Positions 47,646-55,930 of a stretch of DNA of 64,000 bases are shown one piece after another. Both the position numbers and the translations under genes were made by a program. Source of the DNA: a bacterium (GTDB lineage Bacteria; Bacillota; Clostridia; Christensenellales; Aristaeellaceae); contig SFTH01000005.1 of assembly GCA_004563405.1 (NCBI GenBank), positions 1 through 64,000 on the forward strand, read 5' to 3'. Every line of letters begins with the position of its first letter. Within the stretch, counting starts at the first letter, position 1. The notes below the pieces were generated by a model. It worked only from the letters and a program-made list of their open reading frames with translations. It did not search any database and had not been told where the DNA came from.

Positions 47646-48785
47646 ATGCGAATCGGCATCATGGGCGGCACGCTCGATCCGGTGCACGCCGGACACATAC
47701 GGGTGGCGCAGCTTGCACGCGAGCATCTGGGCCTGGACCGGGTCATGCTGCTTCCGGCGGGTGATCCGCCCCACAAGCTCCCGCCCACCTCCAAGCAGGA
47801 CCGGCTGGAGATGGCGCGCCTGGCCGCGCAGGGTTGCGAGGGACTCTTTGCCTGCGGCGTTGAGATCCTTCGGGAGGGCGTGACCTATACGGTGGACACC
47901 ATGCGGGAGCTGGCAAGCGCCAACCCGAATACGCAGTGGTTTTATCTCGTGGGTGCGGATACGCTGGATGTGCTGGACAGCTGGCGCAGCTTTGCAGAGG
48001 TCGCGCGCATGTGCGTCTTTGCGGTCTTTGGCCGGGCGAAGGAGGACGTGAGCACGGAAAAGATGCGCGCGCTCGATCGTAAATACGGCGCGCGCTTTGA
48101 GGTGCTTCCCTTCCATGGTCCGGACGTCTCCTCGACCGAGATTCGCCGGAGGGTTGCGCAGGGCGCTTCCATCGCCGGCCTCGTGCCGGAGGCGGTGGAG
48201 GAATACATCAGGCGACGGGGATTGTACCTCTGCGCCATGTCCAAAGAGGAGATCCTCAGTATCCTGAAGGGAAGCCTGAAGCCCGCACGCTATGTGCACA
48301 CTCTGGGCGTCGCAGAGACGGCGAAGCGCCTGGCGCCCCGCTACGGGATCGACCCGATGCGGGCGGAGCTTGCGGGGCTTCTGCACGATTGCGCAAAGTA
48401 TCTGCCCATCGGGGAGATGCGCGCCCTGGCCGCGCGCGTGCCGGACGTGGACGCGGCGGAGATGGAGGCGGTCAGCGTGCTGCACGCCCCGGCGGGCTGC
48501 GTGCTTGCGGCGGAGCGATTCGGCGTGCAGGATCCCGGAATTCTATCCGCCATCCGCAGGCACACCCTGGGCGCTCCGGGAATGAGTGCGTTGGACGCGC
48601 TCATCTACACGGCGGATTTTATTGAACCGAACCGGGAGGACTTTCCCGGCCTGGAGTCGGCGCGCTCCCTTGCACAGAGTGATCTGTTTGCGGGGATGCG
48701 GCGCTGCACGGAACTCACAAATCAGCATCTGGCGGAGCAGGGCAGGCGGCCGCACCCGCGCTCCCTCGCCCTGCTTGAGAGCTGA
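47646..48785 (+). CDS. nadD: Fused nicotinate-nucleotide adenylyltransferase (NadD) and YqeK HD-domain hydrolase
   Basis: A 379-residue fusion. Residues 1-195 are NadD: GGTLDPVHAGHI (nucleotidyltransferase HxGH), LLPAGDPPHK, and SSTEIRRR near 168. From about 200, starting MSKEEILSILKG, it is YqeK: RYVHTLGVAETAKRLA (His), GLLHDCAKYLP (HD pair) and YTADFIEPNR. NadD makes deamido-NAD; YqeK hydrolyses diadenosine tetraphosphate in bacteria where it was tested. In Bacilli and many Clostridia the two are separate adjacent genes. The frame is continuous, with no stop at the joint. The ATG follows AGAGGTG. rsfS follows 27 bp later, the usual neighbour. Confidence 0.92.
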   Translation: MRIGIMGGTLDPVHAGHIRVAQLAREHLGLDRVMLLPAGDPPHKLPPTSKQDRLEMARLAAQGCEGLFACGVEILREGVTYTVDTMRELASANPNTQWFYLVGADTLDVLDSWRSFAEVARMCVFAVFGRAKEDVSTEKMRALDRKYGARFEVLPFHGPDVSSTEIRRRVAQGASIAGLVPEAVEEYIRRRGLYLCAMSKEEILSILKGSLKPARYVHTLGVAETAKRLAPRYGIDPMRAELAGLLHDCAKYLPIGEMRALAARVPDVDAAEMEAVSVLHAPAGCVLAAERFGVQDPGILSAIRRHTLGAPGMSALDALIYTADFIEPNREDFPGLESARSLAQSDLFAGMRRCTELTNQHLAEQGRRPHPRSLALLES

Positions 48786-48812
48786 ATCCATCAAGAAAAA
48801 GGAGGATGAGAA

Positions 48813-49193
48813 ATGAACGATTCCAAGGAACTGGCCCTGAAGGCCGCGCGAATTCTCGATCAGAAGGGCGCGAATGATATTGACATTCTGGAGGTCGGCC
48901 ACCTGACTTCAATCACGGACTACTTCGTCATTGCAAACGGACGCAACATCCAGTCCGTCCGCTCCCTGGCGGAGGATCTGGAGGAGAAGCTTGCGGAGGC
49001 GGGCGTGGAGCCGCGCCGCAAGGAGGGCGAGCGGGAGTCCAAGTGGATCGTCCTGGACTACGCCCACGTCATCGTACACATCTTCCACCCCGAGGAGCGC
49101 AAGTTCTACAACATCGAGCGGCTCTGGCAGGATGGAACCAACCAGGTGGAATTCATCCCCCTGGGCGCGACTGTGGCTTCCGGCGAAGAATGA
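48813..49193 (+). CDS. rsfS: Ribosomal silencing factor RsfS
   Basis: A 126-residue protein of normal length: DIDILEVGHLTSITDYFVIANG, then ESKWIVLDYAHVIVHIFHPEERKFYNIERLW, the best conserved family block. It binds uL14 and blocks subunit joining when nutrients fall. It is preceded by AAAGGAGGATG. Its position after nadD-yqeK is the standard Bacillota order. Confidence 0.96.
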   Translation: MNDSKELALKAARILDQKGANDIDILEVGHLTSITDYFVIANGRNIQSVRSLAEDLEEKLAEAGVEPRRKEGERESKWIVLDYAHVIVHIFHPEERKFYNIERLWQDGTNQVEFIPLGATVASGEE

Positions 49194-49220
49194 TCAAGAC
49201 CAGCGAGAGGTAGGAAACAA

Positions 49221-50540
49221 ATGGAAAAGCGCGAACACAAAATCTTCAATCACCAGATGGAATGTATGAGCCGCGACGAGCGCCTGCAGCTGCAGAGTGA
49301 GCGCCTGGTGAAGACCGTGCGCCACGAGTATGACAACGTGCCCATGTACCGGGCGCGCATGGATGAAAAGGGCGTCAGGCCCGAGGACATTCGTTCCATC
49401 GAGGACCTGAAGTATCTGCCCTTCATGGAAAAGACGGATCTGCGCGACCAGTGGCCCTTCGGCCTGCTGGCGGTACCGAAGCGGGAGATCGTGCGCGTGC
49501 ACGGCTCCTCCGGCACCACGGGCCATCCGATCATCTCCGGCTACACGAAAAATGACTTGGAGGTCTGGTCGGAAATGATGGCGCGCACGCTGACCGCCGC
49601 CGGCTGCGGCCCGGACGACATCGTGCACGTCTCCTACGGCTTTGGCCTGTTTACCGGCGGTTTCGGCGCGTATCAGGGCGCGGACAAGATCGGCGCGATG
49701 GTCATTCCCATGTCCAGCGGCAATACCCAGAGGCAGATCATGATGATGAAGGAGCTCGGCTCCACGATTCTGTGCTGCACGCCTTCCTATGCCACCTATC
49801 TGGGCGAGACCATCCGGGAGATGGGCCTGGATCCCAACCGGGATCTCAAGCTCAAGGCCGGCTGCTTCGGTGCGGAGCCCTGGACGGAGGAGATGCGCTA
49901 TCACATCGAGGAGCTGCTGGGCATCGACGCCTGCGACATCTATGGCCTGACCGAAATCTGTGGCCCCGGCGTGTCCTTCGCCTGCCTGGAAAAGGACGGC
50001 ATGCACATCAACGAGGACCATGTGATTGCTGAAATCATCAATCCCGCCACCGGCGAACAGCTCCCCTACGGACAATCCGGCGAGCTGGTGTTCACCACCA
50101 TCACCAAGGAAGGCACGCCGATGATCCGCTATCGTACCCACGACATCTGCTCGCTGAATCCCACGCCCTGCGCCTGCGGCCGCACCACCGTGCGCATGAC
50201 CCGCATCACCGGACGCACGGACGATATGCTCATCATCCGCGGCGTGAACGTATTCCCGAGCCAGATCGAATCCGTGCTGGTGAACGTGGATGGCGTGGCG
50301 CCCCACTACATGCTGATCGTCGACCGCGTGAATTCCTCCGATACGATGGAGGTGCAGGTCGAAATGACGGAGGAAATGTTCTCCGATACCGTTTCCCACA
50401 TTGAGCAGGTGCGCCGCACGATTACCGAGCGCATCAAGAGCGTCGTGGGCATTTCGACCAACGTGAAGCTGGTTGCGCCGAAGTCCATTCCGCGCTCCGA
50501 GGGCAAGGCCAAGCGCGTCATCGACAACCGCAAGCTGTGA
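49221..50540 (+). CDS. Phenylacetate-CoA ligase family protein (PaaK-like)
   Basis: A 439-residue AMP-forming acyl-CoA ligase. The P-loop HGSSGTTGHP lies near 94, the CYGLTE-type motif is DIYGLTEICGPG near 239, and the C-terminal domain has GRTDDMLIIRGVNVFPSQIE. PaaK-type enzymes activate arylacetates; in anaerobes lacking aromatic degradation they often process arylacetates or arylpyruvate products from amino-acid fermentation. The gene is followed 13 bp later by an ACT-domain protein, a recurrent pairing. No indolepyruvate oxidoreductase is nearby. The start follows GAGAGGTAGG. Confidence 0.9.
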   Translation: MEKREHKIFNHQMECMSRDERLQLQSERLVKTVRHEYDNVPMYRARMDEKGVRPEDIRSIEDLKYLPFMEKTDLRDQWPFGLLAVPKREIVRVHGSSGTTGHPIISGYTKNDLEVWSEMMARTLTAAGCGPDDIVHVSYGFGLFTGGFGAYQGADKIGAMVIPMSSGNTQRQIMMMKELGSTILCCTPSYATYLGETIREMGLDPNRDLKLKAGCFGAEPWTEEMRYHIEELLGIDACDIYGLTEICGPGVSFACLEKDGMHINEDHVIAEIINPATGEQLPYGQSGELVFTTITKEGTPMIRYRTHDICSLNPTPCACGRTTVRMTRITGRTDDMLIIRGVNVFPSQIESVLVNVDGVAPHYMLIVDRVNSSDTMEVQVEMTEEMFSDTVSHIEQVRRTITERIKSVVGISTNVKLVAPKSIPRSEGKAKRVIDNRKL

Positions 50541-50553
50541 GAGGAGAGAAGAT

Positions 50554-50991
50554 ATGTTTATCAAACAGATTTCCGTCTTTCTGGAGAACATTCCGGGCAC
50601 CCTGCGGGAGATGACCGCCGTTCTGAGCTCCGGCGGCATTGACATCCGCGAGCTGTCCATTGCGGACACCCAATCCTTCGGCATCGTTCGGCTGATTGTG
50701 CGCGCGGATTCCATTGACCGCGCCATGGATCTGCTCAAGGGCGCCGGTTACATGGCGCGCATCAACCACGTCATCTGCGCGGAGATTCCGGATGCGCCCG
50801 GCGGGCTCTGCAGCCTGCTGACCATCATCGGGGAGAATGGTCTCTCCGTGGAATACATGTACTCCTGCCGCCGCACGGCGGAGGGCAACGCGCTGATGGT
50901 GCTGCGCCTCTCCGAGCAGGATCGCGGCTGCGCATGCCTGTGTACGCGGGGTGTGCGCGTATACAACCAGGAGGAAGTTGACAGACTCTGA
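50554..50991 (+). CDS. ACT domain-containing protein
   Basis: A 145-residue protein made of two ACT modules (about 2-70 and 72-140): KQISVFLENIPGTLREMTAVL and GGLCSLLTIIGENGLSVEYMY are the two first-strand/helix patterns. ACT domains bind amino acids. Next to the PaaK-like ligase it is probably a ligand-binding regulator of aromatic or branched-chain amino-acid metabolism (inference). The start follows GAGGAGAGAAGAT. Confidence 0.88.
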   Translation: MFIKQISVFLENIPGTLREMTAVLSSGGIDIRELSIADTQSFGIVRLIVRADSIDRAMDLLKGAGYMARINHVICAEIPDAPGGLCSLLTIIGENGLSVEYMYSCRRTAEGNALMVLRLSEQDRGCACLCTRGVRVYNQEEVDRL

Positions 50992-51020
50992 TTGGAGAAC
51001 TGGTGGGGAGGAAGATAACC

Positions 51021-52796
51021 ATGGAAAAGCTTCGCAGCGATATGAATCCGGAATTCTGCTGGGATCTTACGGACATCTATGCGGACAGGGAAGCCTGGGA
51101 GCGCGCGCTCAGTGAGGCCAGCGGGAAGGTAGCCGCCATACCGGCCGTCGCCGGCACGCTGGGCAGATCCGCGAAGGACCTGAAGGCGGGTCTGGACGCG
51201 ATCTTCTCCGCCGCCGAGCAGGCCGAGCGCGTGTATATTTACGCGATGTTGCGCGCTTCCGAGGACAATGGAGACGCACAGGCGCAGGAGATGGAGGCCC
51301 GTGCCACCCGGCTGTTTGTGGACTTTTCCACCTCCTCGGCCTTCCTGAACCCCGAAATCCTCGCCATTCCCCCAGAGGCGCTGGAGGTATGGATGCGCAC
51401 GCCGGAGCTTGAAATCTACCGGCACATGATTGAGGACGTCTGCCGCGCCCGGGAGCACACCCTGAGCGAGGCAGAGGAGCGCCTGTTGGCCATGCTGGGC
51501 GACGCGGCCCAGACGCCGAAGAAGACCTTTGATCTCTTCGAGAGCGTGGACATGCAGTTTCCGTCGCTCTCCGACGGGCGGCCGCTGACCCACGCCCTCT
51601 TTGGCAACTACCGGGAGGACCGGGATGCTACAGTGCGCAGGGAAGCGTTTGAAAAGTATTTTGGGGAATACGTGAAGTACATCAACACGCTTGCCTCCCT
51701 CTATTCCGGAAACGTGAAGCTGGACAGCTACTATGCGCAGGCGCGCCGCTACGGGAGCGCGCTGGAGGCGGGGCTGTTTGCGGACAACGTTCCCACCGCG
51801 CTGTATCAGAATCTCATCTCCTGCGTGCATGACGCGATTCCCACGCTCAGCCGGTATCTGGAGTTGCGCCGCCGCAGGCTTGGACTGGACGAGTTGAAGC
51901 TCTACGACCTCTATGTGCCGCTGGTGGAGGATGTGGACGCGCGCATGCCCTTTGAGGAGGCCAGGGAGCTGGTGCTCAAGGCGATGGCGCCCCTGGGCGA
52001 GACCTATCAGGGCCTGCTCCGGCGCGCCTTTGACGAAAAGTGGATCGACGTGTATGAAAACAGGGGGAAGACCACCGGCGCGTACTCCTGCGGCGTGTAC
52101 GGCGTGCATCCCTATGTGCTTTTGAATTACACCGGCAAGTACGACGACGCCTTCACCCTGGCGCACGAGCTGGGACACTCCATGCACTCCTGGTTCTCCT
52201 CTGAGGCCCAGGAATACGTCAACAACGAGTATTCCATCTTCGTGGCGGAGGTTGCATCCACGGTCAACGAGGTCATGCTGACGCGCTACCTCCTCTCCGT
52301 GGAGAAGGACGCGCGCAAGCGCGCCTACATCCTCAACCACCTGCTGGAGGGCTTCCGCACCACGGTGTTCCGCCAGACGCTCTTTGCCGAATTTGAGATG
52401 CGCGCCCATGCTCTCTACGAGGCGGGCGCGCCGCTGACGGCGCAGGCGCTCAACGACCTCTACCGGGAGATGAACGAGACCTTTTATCCCAATGCCAAGG
52501 GTACGCCGGAGACGGACGCGGAGTGGGCGCGGATTCCGCACTTCTACCGCGCGTTCTACGTCTACCAGTACGCCACGGGCTTCTGCAGTGCGGTGGCCAT
52601 TGCAGATTCGATTCTCAACGGCGGCGGTGCGGAGGCGTATCTGAAGTTCCTCTCCACCGGTGGAAGCATGTATCCCATCGACGAACTGAAGATCGCCGGC
52701 GTGGATCTCACGTCGCCGGAGCCAATTGTGCGGGCGCTGAAAGTCTTTGAGGAAACCCTCGCGGAATTCGAACAGCTGGTGGACGGACCGGCTTAA
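51021..52796 (+). CDS. pepF: Oligoendopeptidase F
   Basis: A 591-residue M3 family zinc peptidase, normal length. The zinc motif is HELGH at 382-386, with the downstream Glu ligand in the FVAEVASTVNE region. The N-terminal helical domain begins WDLTDIYADREAWE. It cleaves short cytoplasmic peptides. I chose the ATG at 51021 behind GGGAGGAAG; an in-frame GTG at 51003 is upstream of that site. Confidence 0.95.
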   Translation: MEKLRSDMNPEFCWDLTDIYADREAWERALSEASGKVAAIPAVAGTLGRSAKDLKAGLDAIFSAAEQAERVYIYAMLRASEDNGDAQAQEMEARATRLFVDFSTSSAFLNPEILAIPPEALEVWMRTPELEIYRHMIEDVCRAREHTLSEAEERLLAMLGDAAQTPKKTFDLFESVDMQFPSLSDGRPLTHALFGNYREDRDATVRREAFEKYFGEYVKYINTLASLYSGNVKLDSYYAQARRYGSALEAGLFADNVPTALYQNLISCVHDAIPTLSRYLELRRRRLGLDELKLYDLYVPLVEDVDARMPFEEARELVLKAMAPLGETYQGLLRRAFDEKWIDVYENRGKTTGAYSCGVYGVHPYVLLNYTGKYDDAFTLAHELGHSMHSWFSSEAQEYVNNEYSIFVAEVASTVNEVMLTRYLLSVEKDARKRAYILNHLLEGFRTTVFRQTLFAEFEMRAHALYEAGAPLTAQALNDLYREMNETFYPNAKGTPETDAEWARIPHFYRAFYVYQYATGFCSAVAIADSILNGGGAEAYLKFLSTGGSMYPIDELKIAGVDLTSPEPIVRALKVFEETLAEFEQLVDGPA

Positions 52797-52816
52797 TCTG
52801 AAAACGGAGCGATTGT

Positions 52817-53692
52817 ATGAGCTATACCCTGTGGAATGTGACGCTACTGTTCTTCGTGTACGCCTTTCTGGGTTGGTGCGCGGAGGTGGCCTTTGCGGCG
52901 TGCAAGAACGGAAGGTTTGTCAACCGCGGCTTTCTGAATGGCCCCATCTGTCCGATCTACGGCTTTGGCCTGATCGGCGTGGTGCTGCTGCTCAGACCTG
53001 TGGAGGACAATCTGATTCTGCTGTACATCGGCTCCTTCCTGCTCACTTCGCTGATCGAGCTGGTGACGGGCTACCTGCTGGAAAAGTGTTTCCATGCGAA
53101 GTGGTGGGATTACTCCGCCATGCCGCTGAACATCGGCGGCTATGTGTGCCTGCTGTTTTCCCTCGTCTGGGGACTGGCCTGCATGGCCATCGTGCGCTGG
53201 GTGCACCCGCTGGTCTTTTCTCTGGTGGATCATCTGCCGAAGCTGCTGGTCTACATTCTGGACAGCATATTTGTGTGCGTCCTCGCGGTGGACCTTGCCG
53301 CGACTGTGGCCAGCATACGCAAGCTCTCCCAGCGCCTTTCCAACCTGACGCAGCTGGCGAATGAGATTCATGAAATCTCTGACAGCCTGGGCGAGAACAT
53401 CGCTGAGCGCACGCTCGCGACCCGCAAGCGCCTCGAGGAGGGCCAGCAGAAGCTCGAGGAAAAGATGGACCGCATCGAGGAGAAGCGGGATCTCAGCCGC
53501 GAGGTCAGCGAGCGCAGGCTCGCGGAGCTGCGCCTGAAGCTGGAGGGCGTTCTCGGCGAGAAGCGCTTCGGCCACAGGCGACTGCTGGAGGCCTTCCCGA
53601 ATCTCTCCAGCCACCGCAACTCAGAAGCACTGGAGCGCATGCGCGCGTTCTTCGAGGAGCACCGGCGGGGAAAGAGGAAGGAGAATACATAG
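52817..53692 (+). CDS. CmpB-type putative ABC transporter permease/membrane protein
   Basis: A 291-residue protein. The N-terminal 180 residues hold about five membrane helices with the family pattern VYAFLGWCAEVAF, NRGFLNGPICPIYGFG, and the KWWDYSAMPLNIGGYVCL block. The rest is a long charged coiled coil (about 185-285). The family is annotated as an ABC permease, but no ATPase partner is present here and the transport role is unproven. It lies 20 bp after pepF and before a terminator. Confidence 0.85.
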   Translation: MSYTLWNVTLLFFVYAFLGWCAEVAFAACKNGRFVNRGFLNGPICPIYGFGLIGVVLLLRPVEDNLILLYIGSFLLTSLIELVTGYLLEKCFHAKWWDYSAMPLNIGGYVCLLFSLVWGLACMAIVRWVHPLVFSLVDHLPKLLVYILDSIFVCVLAVDLAATVASIRKLSQRLSNLTQLANEIHEISDSLGENIAERTLATRKRLEEGQQKLEEKMDRIEEKRDLSREVSERRLAELRLKLEGVLGEKRFGHRRLLEAFPNLSSHRNSEALERMRAFFEEHRRGKRKENT

Positions 53693-53706
53693 CCCCAAAA
53701 TATCAG

Positions 53707-53750
53707 GAGCGCGCCTTTTCCCGGTTTTCGGGGTGCAGGCGCGCTCTTGT
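53707..53750 (+). terminator. Terminator between the CmpB-like gene and convergent recX
   Basis: GAGCGCGCCT (53707-53716) and AGGCGCGCTC (53737-53746) form a 10-bp stem with an inner CCCG/CGGG pairing; TTGTT follows. Confidence 0.7.
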
Positions 53751-53772
53751 TATGCGCAGTTTTGCCGGAACG

Positions 53773-54405
53773 TCAATCGTCATAATCATCCGAATCGCCG
53801 CTCAGGGTTTCCACGGCGCTTCGGATGGCGTCCCAGCCGAAGCCGCGGCGCGCGAGGGCCTGAGAGAGCTTCGCGCGCCCCTCACGGGGCGGAAGCGCGT
53901 CATATTTTCGCCAGAGCTTTTCGGCAGCCTCCCGACAGGCGGCAGCCTGCTGTGCGTCATCGAAGTCCTCCATGGCGGCGTCTATGTCCTCCTCAGACAG
54001 GCGCTTCGCGCGCAACTTGCGGCGAACGGCGTAGGCTCCCACGGCCTTGCCGAGCTGTGCCTGCGCCATGCGCTGGGCGTAGCGCGCGTCGTCGATGAGG
54101 CGGTTTTCGCGAAGGCGTTTCACAGTCGCCTCCGCCACGGGCGGAACATAGCCCTTGCGCACGAGCTTTGCGCACAGATCCCCGCCGGTCTGAGCGGCCT
54201 GATCCAGCATGGTCAGGGCGGCCTCATAGCAATCTGCCGCCTGGAGCGCCGCCATTGCGTCCAGATAGGCCTGCGTATCCACAGCCTGGCCTTGCTCCAG
54301 GGGCCGCAGGGCAAAGTGTTTTTTGCGCACGCGAAGCCAGAGTACGCCGTCCAGCGAGATTTCCATCAACCCGCGAAACTCCCGGATATCGCTCGCAATC
54401 GCCAT
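53773..54405 (-). CDS. recX: Regulatory protein RecX
   Basis: A 210-residue helical-repeat protein with RecX patterns: AALTMLDQAAQTGGD, RLRENRLIDDARYAQRMAQ, KLRAKRLSEEDIDAAMED, and the C-terminal LARRGFGWDAIRSAVE. RecX modulates RecA filaments. I chose the ATG at 54405 (MAIASDIREF) with AGGAGATG 11 nt upstream; a further in-frame ATG at 54447 overlaps that site. recA is not in the window. A -10-like TATAAT lies about 55 bp upstream without a good -35. Confidence 0.9.
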   Translation of the reverse strand: MAIASDIREFRGLMEISLDGVLWLRVRKKHFALRPLEQGQAVDTQAYLDAMAALQAADCYEAALTMLDQAAQTGGDLCAKLVRKGYVPPVAEATVKRLRENRLIDDARYAQRMAQAQLGKAVGAYAVRRKLRAKRLSEEDIDAAMEDFDDAQQAAACREAAEKLWRKYDALPPREGRAKLSQALARRGFGWDAIRSAVETLSGDSDDYDD

Positions 54406-54474
54406 AATGAACTCATCTCCTGCATGGAAATTCGGTCCATGCGCCATTATTTACTCTGATTATACAGCAATTTC

Positions 54475-54504
54475 TTGACGAAAGCCAGTCAATTGTGCTA
54501 TTAT
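54475..54504 (+). promoter_or_regulatory. Sigma-A promoter of yebC
   Basis: TTGACG (54475-54480) and TATTAT (54499-54504) are 18 bp apart, 33 bp before the ATG at 54537. Confidence 0.65.
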
Positions 54505-54536
54505 ATAGCATAAGTGTTTTCTGGGAGGGATAGTCC

Positions 54537-55286
54537 ATGTCAGGACATAACAAATGGTCTACCATAAAGAATAAAAAGGCGAAAACCGACGCGGCCAAGG
54601 GTAAGATCTTTACCAAGATTGGCCGTGAAATCGTGATTGCCGTCAAGACCGGCGGCAGCGCGGATCCGAACCTGAACAGCAAGCTCAAGGACGTCGTGGC
54701 CAAGGCTAAGGCGGCCAATATGCCCAACGACAACATCATGCGCTCCATCAAGAAGGCTGCGGGCGAGGGCGACAGCGCAAACTACAAGGAGATCACCTAC
54801 GAGGGATACGCGCCCTGTGGCGTGGCGGTCATCGTCGAAATTGTGACCGACAACCTGAACCGCACGGCGAGCGAAGTGCGGCACATCTTCGACAAGTGCG
54901 GCGGCTCTCTGGGCGCCTCCGGTTGCGTTTCCTGGAAGTTTGAGCGCAAGGGCGTCATTGAAATCGACAACTCCAAGGGCATGGACGAGGACGAGCTGAC
55001 CATGCTGGCGCTGGATTGCGGCGCGGACGACGTCGAGTTTGGCGAGGATGCGGCTGTGATTTACACCGACCCGAACGATTTCTCCGCCGTGCGCGATAAG
55101 CTGGAGGAAGCGGGCTGCGTCTTCCTTTCCGCCGAGCGCGAGATGGTGCCCACCACCACCACGGAGCTGCCGGACGAGGAATCCGTGCAGAAGGTGCGCA
55201 AGCTGATCGACTGGCTGGAGGATTACGACGATACCCAGGCCGTCTATCACGATGCGGAGCTCCCCGAGGAGGAAGAGGAGGAATAA
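54537..55286 (+). CDS. yebC: YebC/PmpR family DNA-binding/translation factor
   Basis: A 249-residue protein of usual length (about 240-250). The N-terminus SGHNKWSTIKNKKAKTDA and KIGREIVIAVKTGG are diagnostic, as is the YEGYAPCGVAVIVEIVTDNLNR-like segment in the middle. The acidic C-terminal end (EEEEEE) is slightly extended. Family members were described as transcriptional regulators and more recently as factors easing ribosome stalling. The start follows GGGAGGGA. A terminator follows immediately. Confidence 0.96.
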   Translation: MSGHNKWSTIKNKKAKTDAAKGKIFTKIGREIVIAVKTGGSADPNLNSKLKDVVAKAKAANMPNDNIMRSIKKAAGEGDSANYKEITYEGYAPCGVAVIVEIVTDNLNRTASEVRHIFDKCGGSLGASGCVSWKFERKGVIEIDNSKGMDEDELTMLALDCGADDVEFGEDAAVIYTDPNDFSAVRDKLEEAGCVFLSAEREMVPTTTTELPDEESVQKVRKLIDWLEDYDDTQAVYHDAELPEEEEEE

Positions 55287-55295
55287 ATCGGATTC

Positions 55296-55330
55296 AAAGG
55301 GGAGCCGGGGCCTGCCGGCTTCCCCTTTTC
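55296..55330 (+). terminator. Rho-independent terminator of yebC
   Basis: A 13-bp stem with one bulged T (55296-55308 with 55315-55328) ends in TTTTC. It sits 10 bp after the yebC stop. Confidence 0.85.
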
Positions 55331-55334
55331 CTGC

Positions 55335-55373
55335 GCAAGAAAAGACCAACCGTTCAGAGGCGGTTGGCCTTTT
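55335..55373 (-). terminator. Terminator of the convergent small secreted protein gene
   Basis: CCAACCG-type arms at 55344-55352 and 55361-55369 form a stem with one mismatch. On the minus strand TTTTCTT follows it, giving a typical intrinsic terminator; on the plus strand TTTTG follows as well. Confidence 0.75.
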
Positions 55374-55395
55374 GTGTTTCAGGGATGATGCGCCG

Positions 55396-55887
55396 TCAGT
55401 GGGCGTCCGGCTCAACGATTGCGGAGACGGAGGCGTTGTATTCGTCGTTCCAGACGACGTAGTTCGAATTCTGGTACTCCGAACAGACGCTGCTCCAGCT
55501 GGCGCAGGCGTAGCCGGAGAAGGTGCTTCCGTCCTCGGAGAGGAGCACCAACGTCTCCACGCTGCCGGAATCGGGCGTTGAAACCGGAACGGCGACCTTC
55601 CAGGCCCGGCCCGTCCAGTAGGCGACGGCGTATTTTGTCTGGGGATCCCCGTCGGCGAGGGAGCTGAAACTGCCCCTGGCGAAGCTGCGCCACTCGTCGG
55701 CGCTGGGGGACACGTCCGAGAAGGGCAGGGATGTGACGACCTTGTCGTAGGCGCCGGAAGCGAGGCTGACGAGCGCGCCCTTGGCATATCTGAACAGCCC
55801 CTCGGACAGGGAGGGTACCTCCGCAAGGGCGGACGCGCTCATGACCGCGAGAATGACGATCAGCGTGCAACATAGAAGCTTTTTCAT
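55396..55887 (-). CDS. Small secreted protein of unknown function
   Basis: A 163-residue exported protein with a signal peptide (1-21, cleavage near ALA). The mature part is Ser/Ala/Tyr-rich with alternating polar and aromatic residues (AVAYWTGRAWKVAVPV, NYVVWNDEYNASV), suggesting a compact beta-rich domain. No family is recognised. I chose the ATG at 55887, 8 nt after GGAGG; an ATG two codons upstream is too close to that site. It is separated by 43 bp from the end of holA upstream and may be read through from it. Confidence 0.7.
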   Translation of the reverse strand: MKKLLCCTLIVILAVMSASALAEVPSLSEGLFRYAKGALVSLASGAYDKVVTSLPFSDVSPSADEWRSFARGSFSSLADGDPQTKYAVAYWTGRAWKVAVPVSTPDSGSVETLVLLSEDGSTFSGYACASWSSVCSEYQNSNYVVWNDEYNASVSAIVEPDAH

Positions 55888-55930
55888 TTCCATTACCTCC
55901 GATACTCTGCCATTTAGACGAAAGCTCCGC

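Noticed and set aside
52817..53692. An ABC importer with the CmpB-like protein as permease
   Set aside because: There is no ATPase or binding protein nearby and half of the protein is coiled coil, so transport is not supported.
55396..55887. Possible antimicrobial peptide precursor
   Set aside because: There is a signal peptide, but the mature protein is 140 residues and not cysteine- or glycine-rich, with no maturation or immunity genes beside it.
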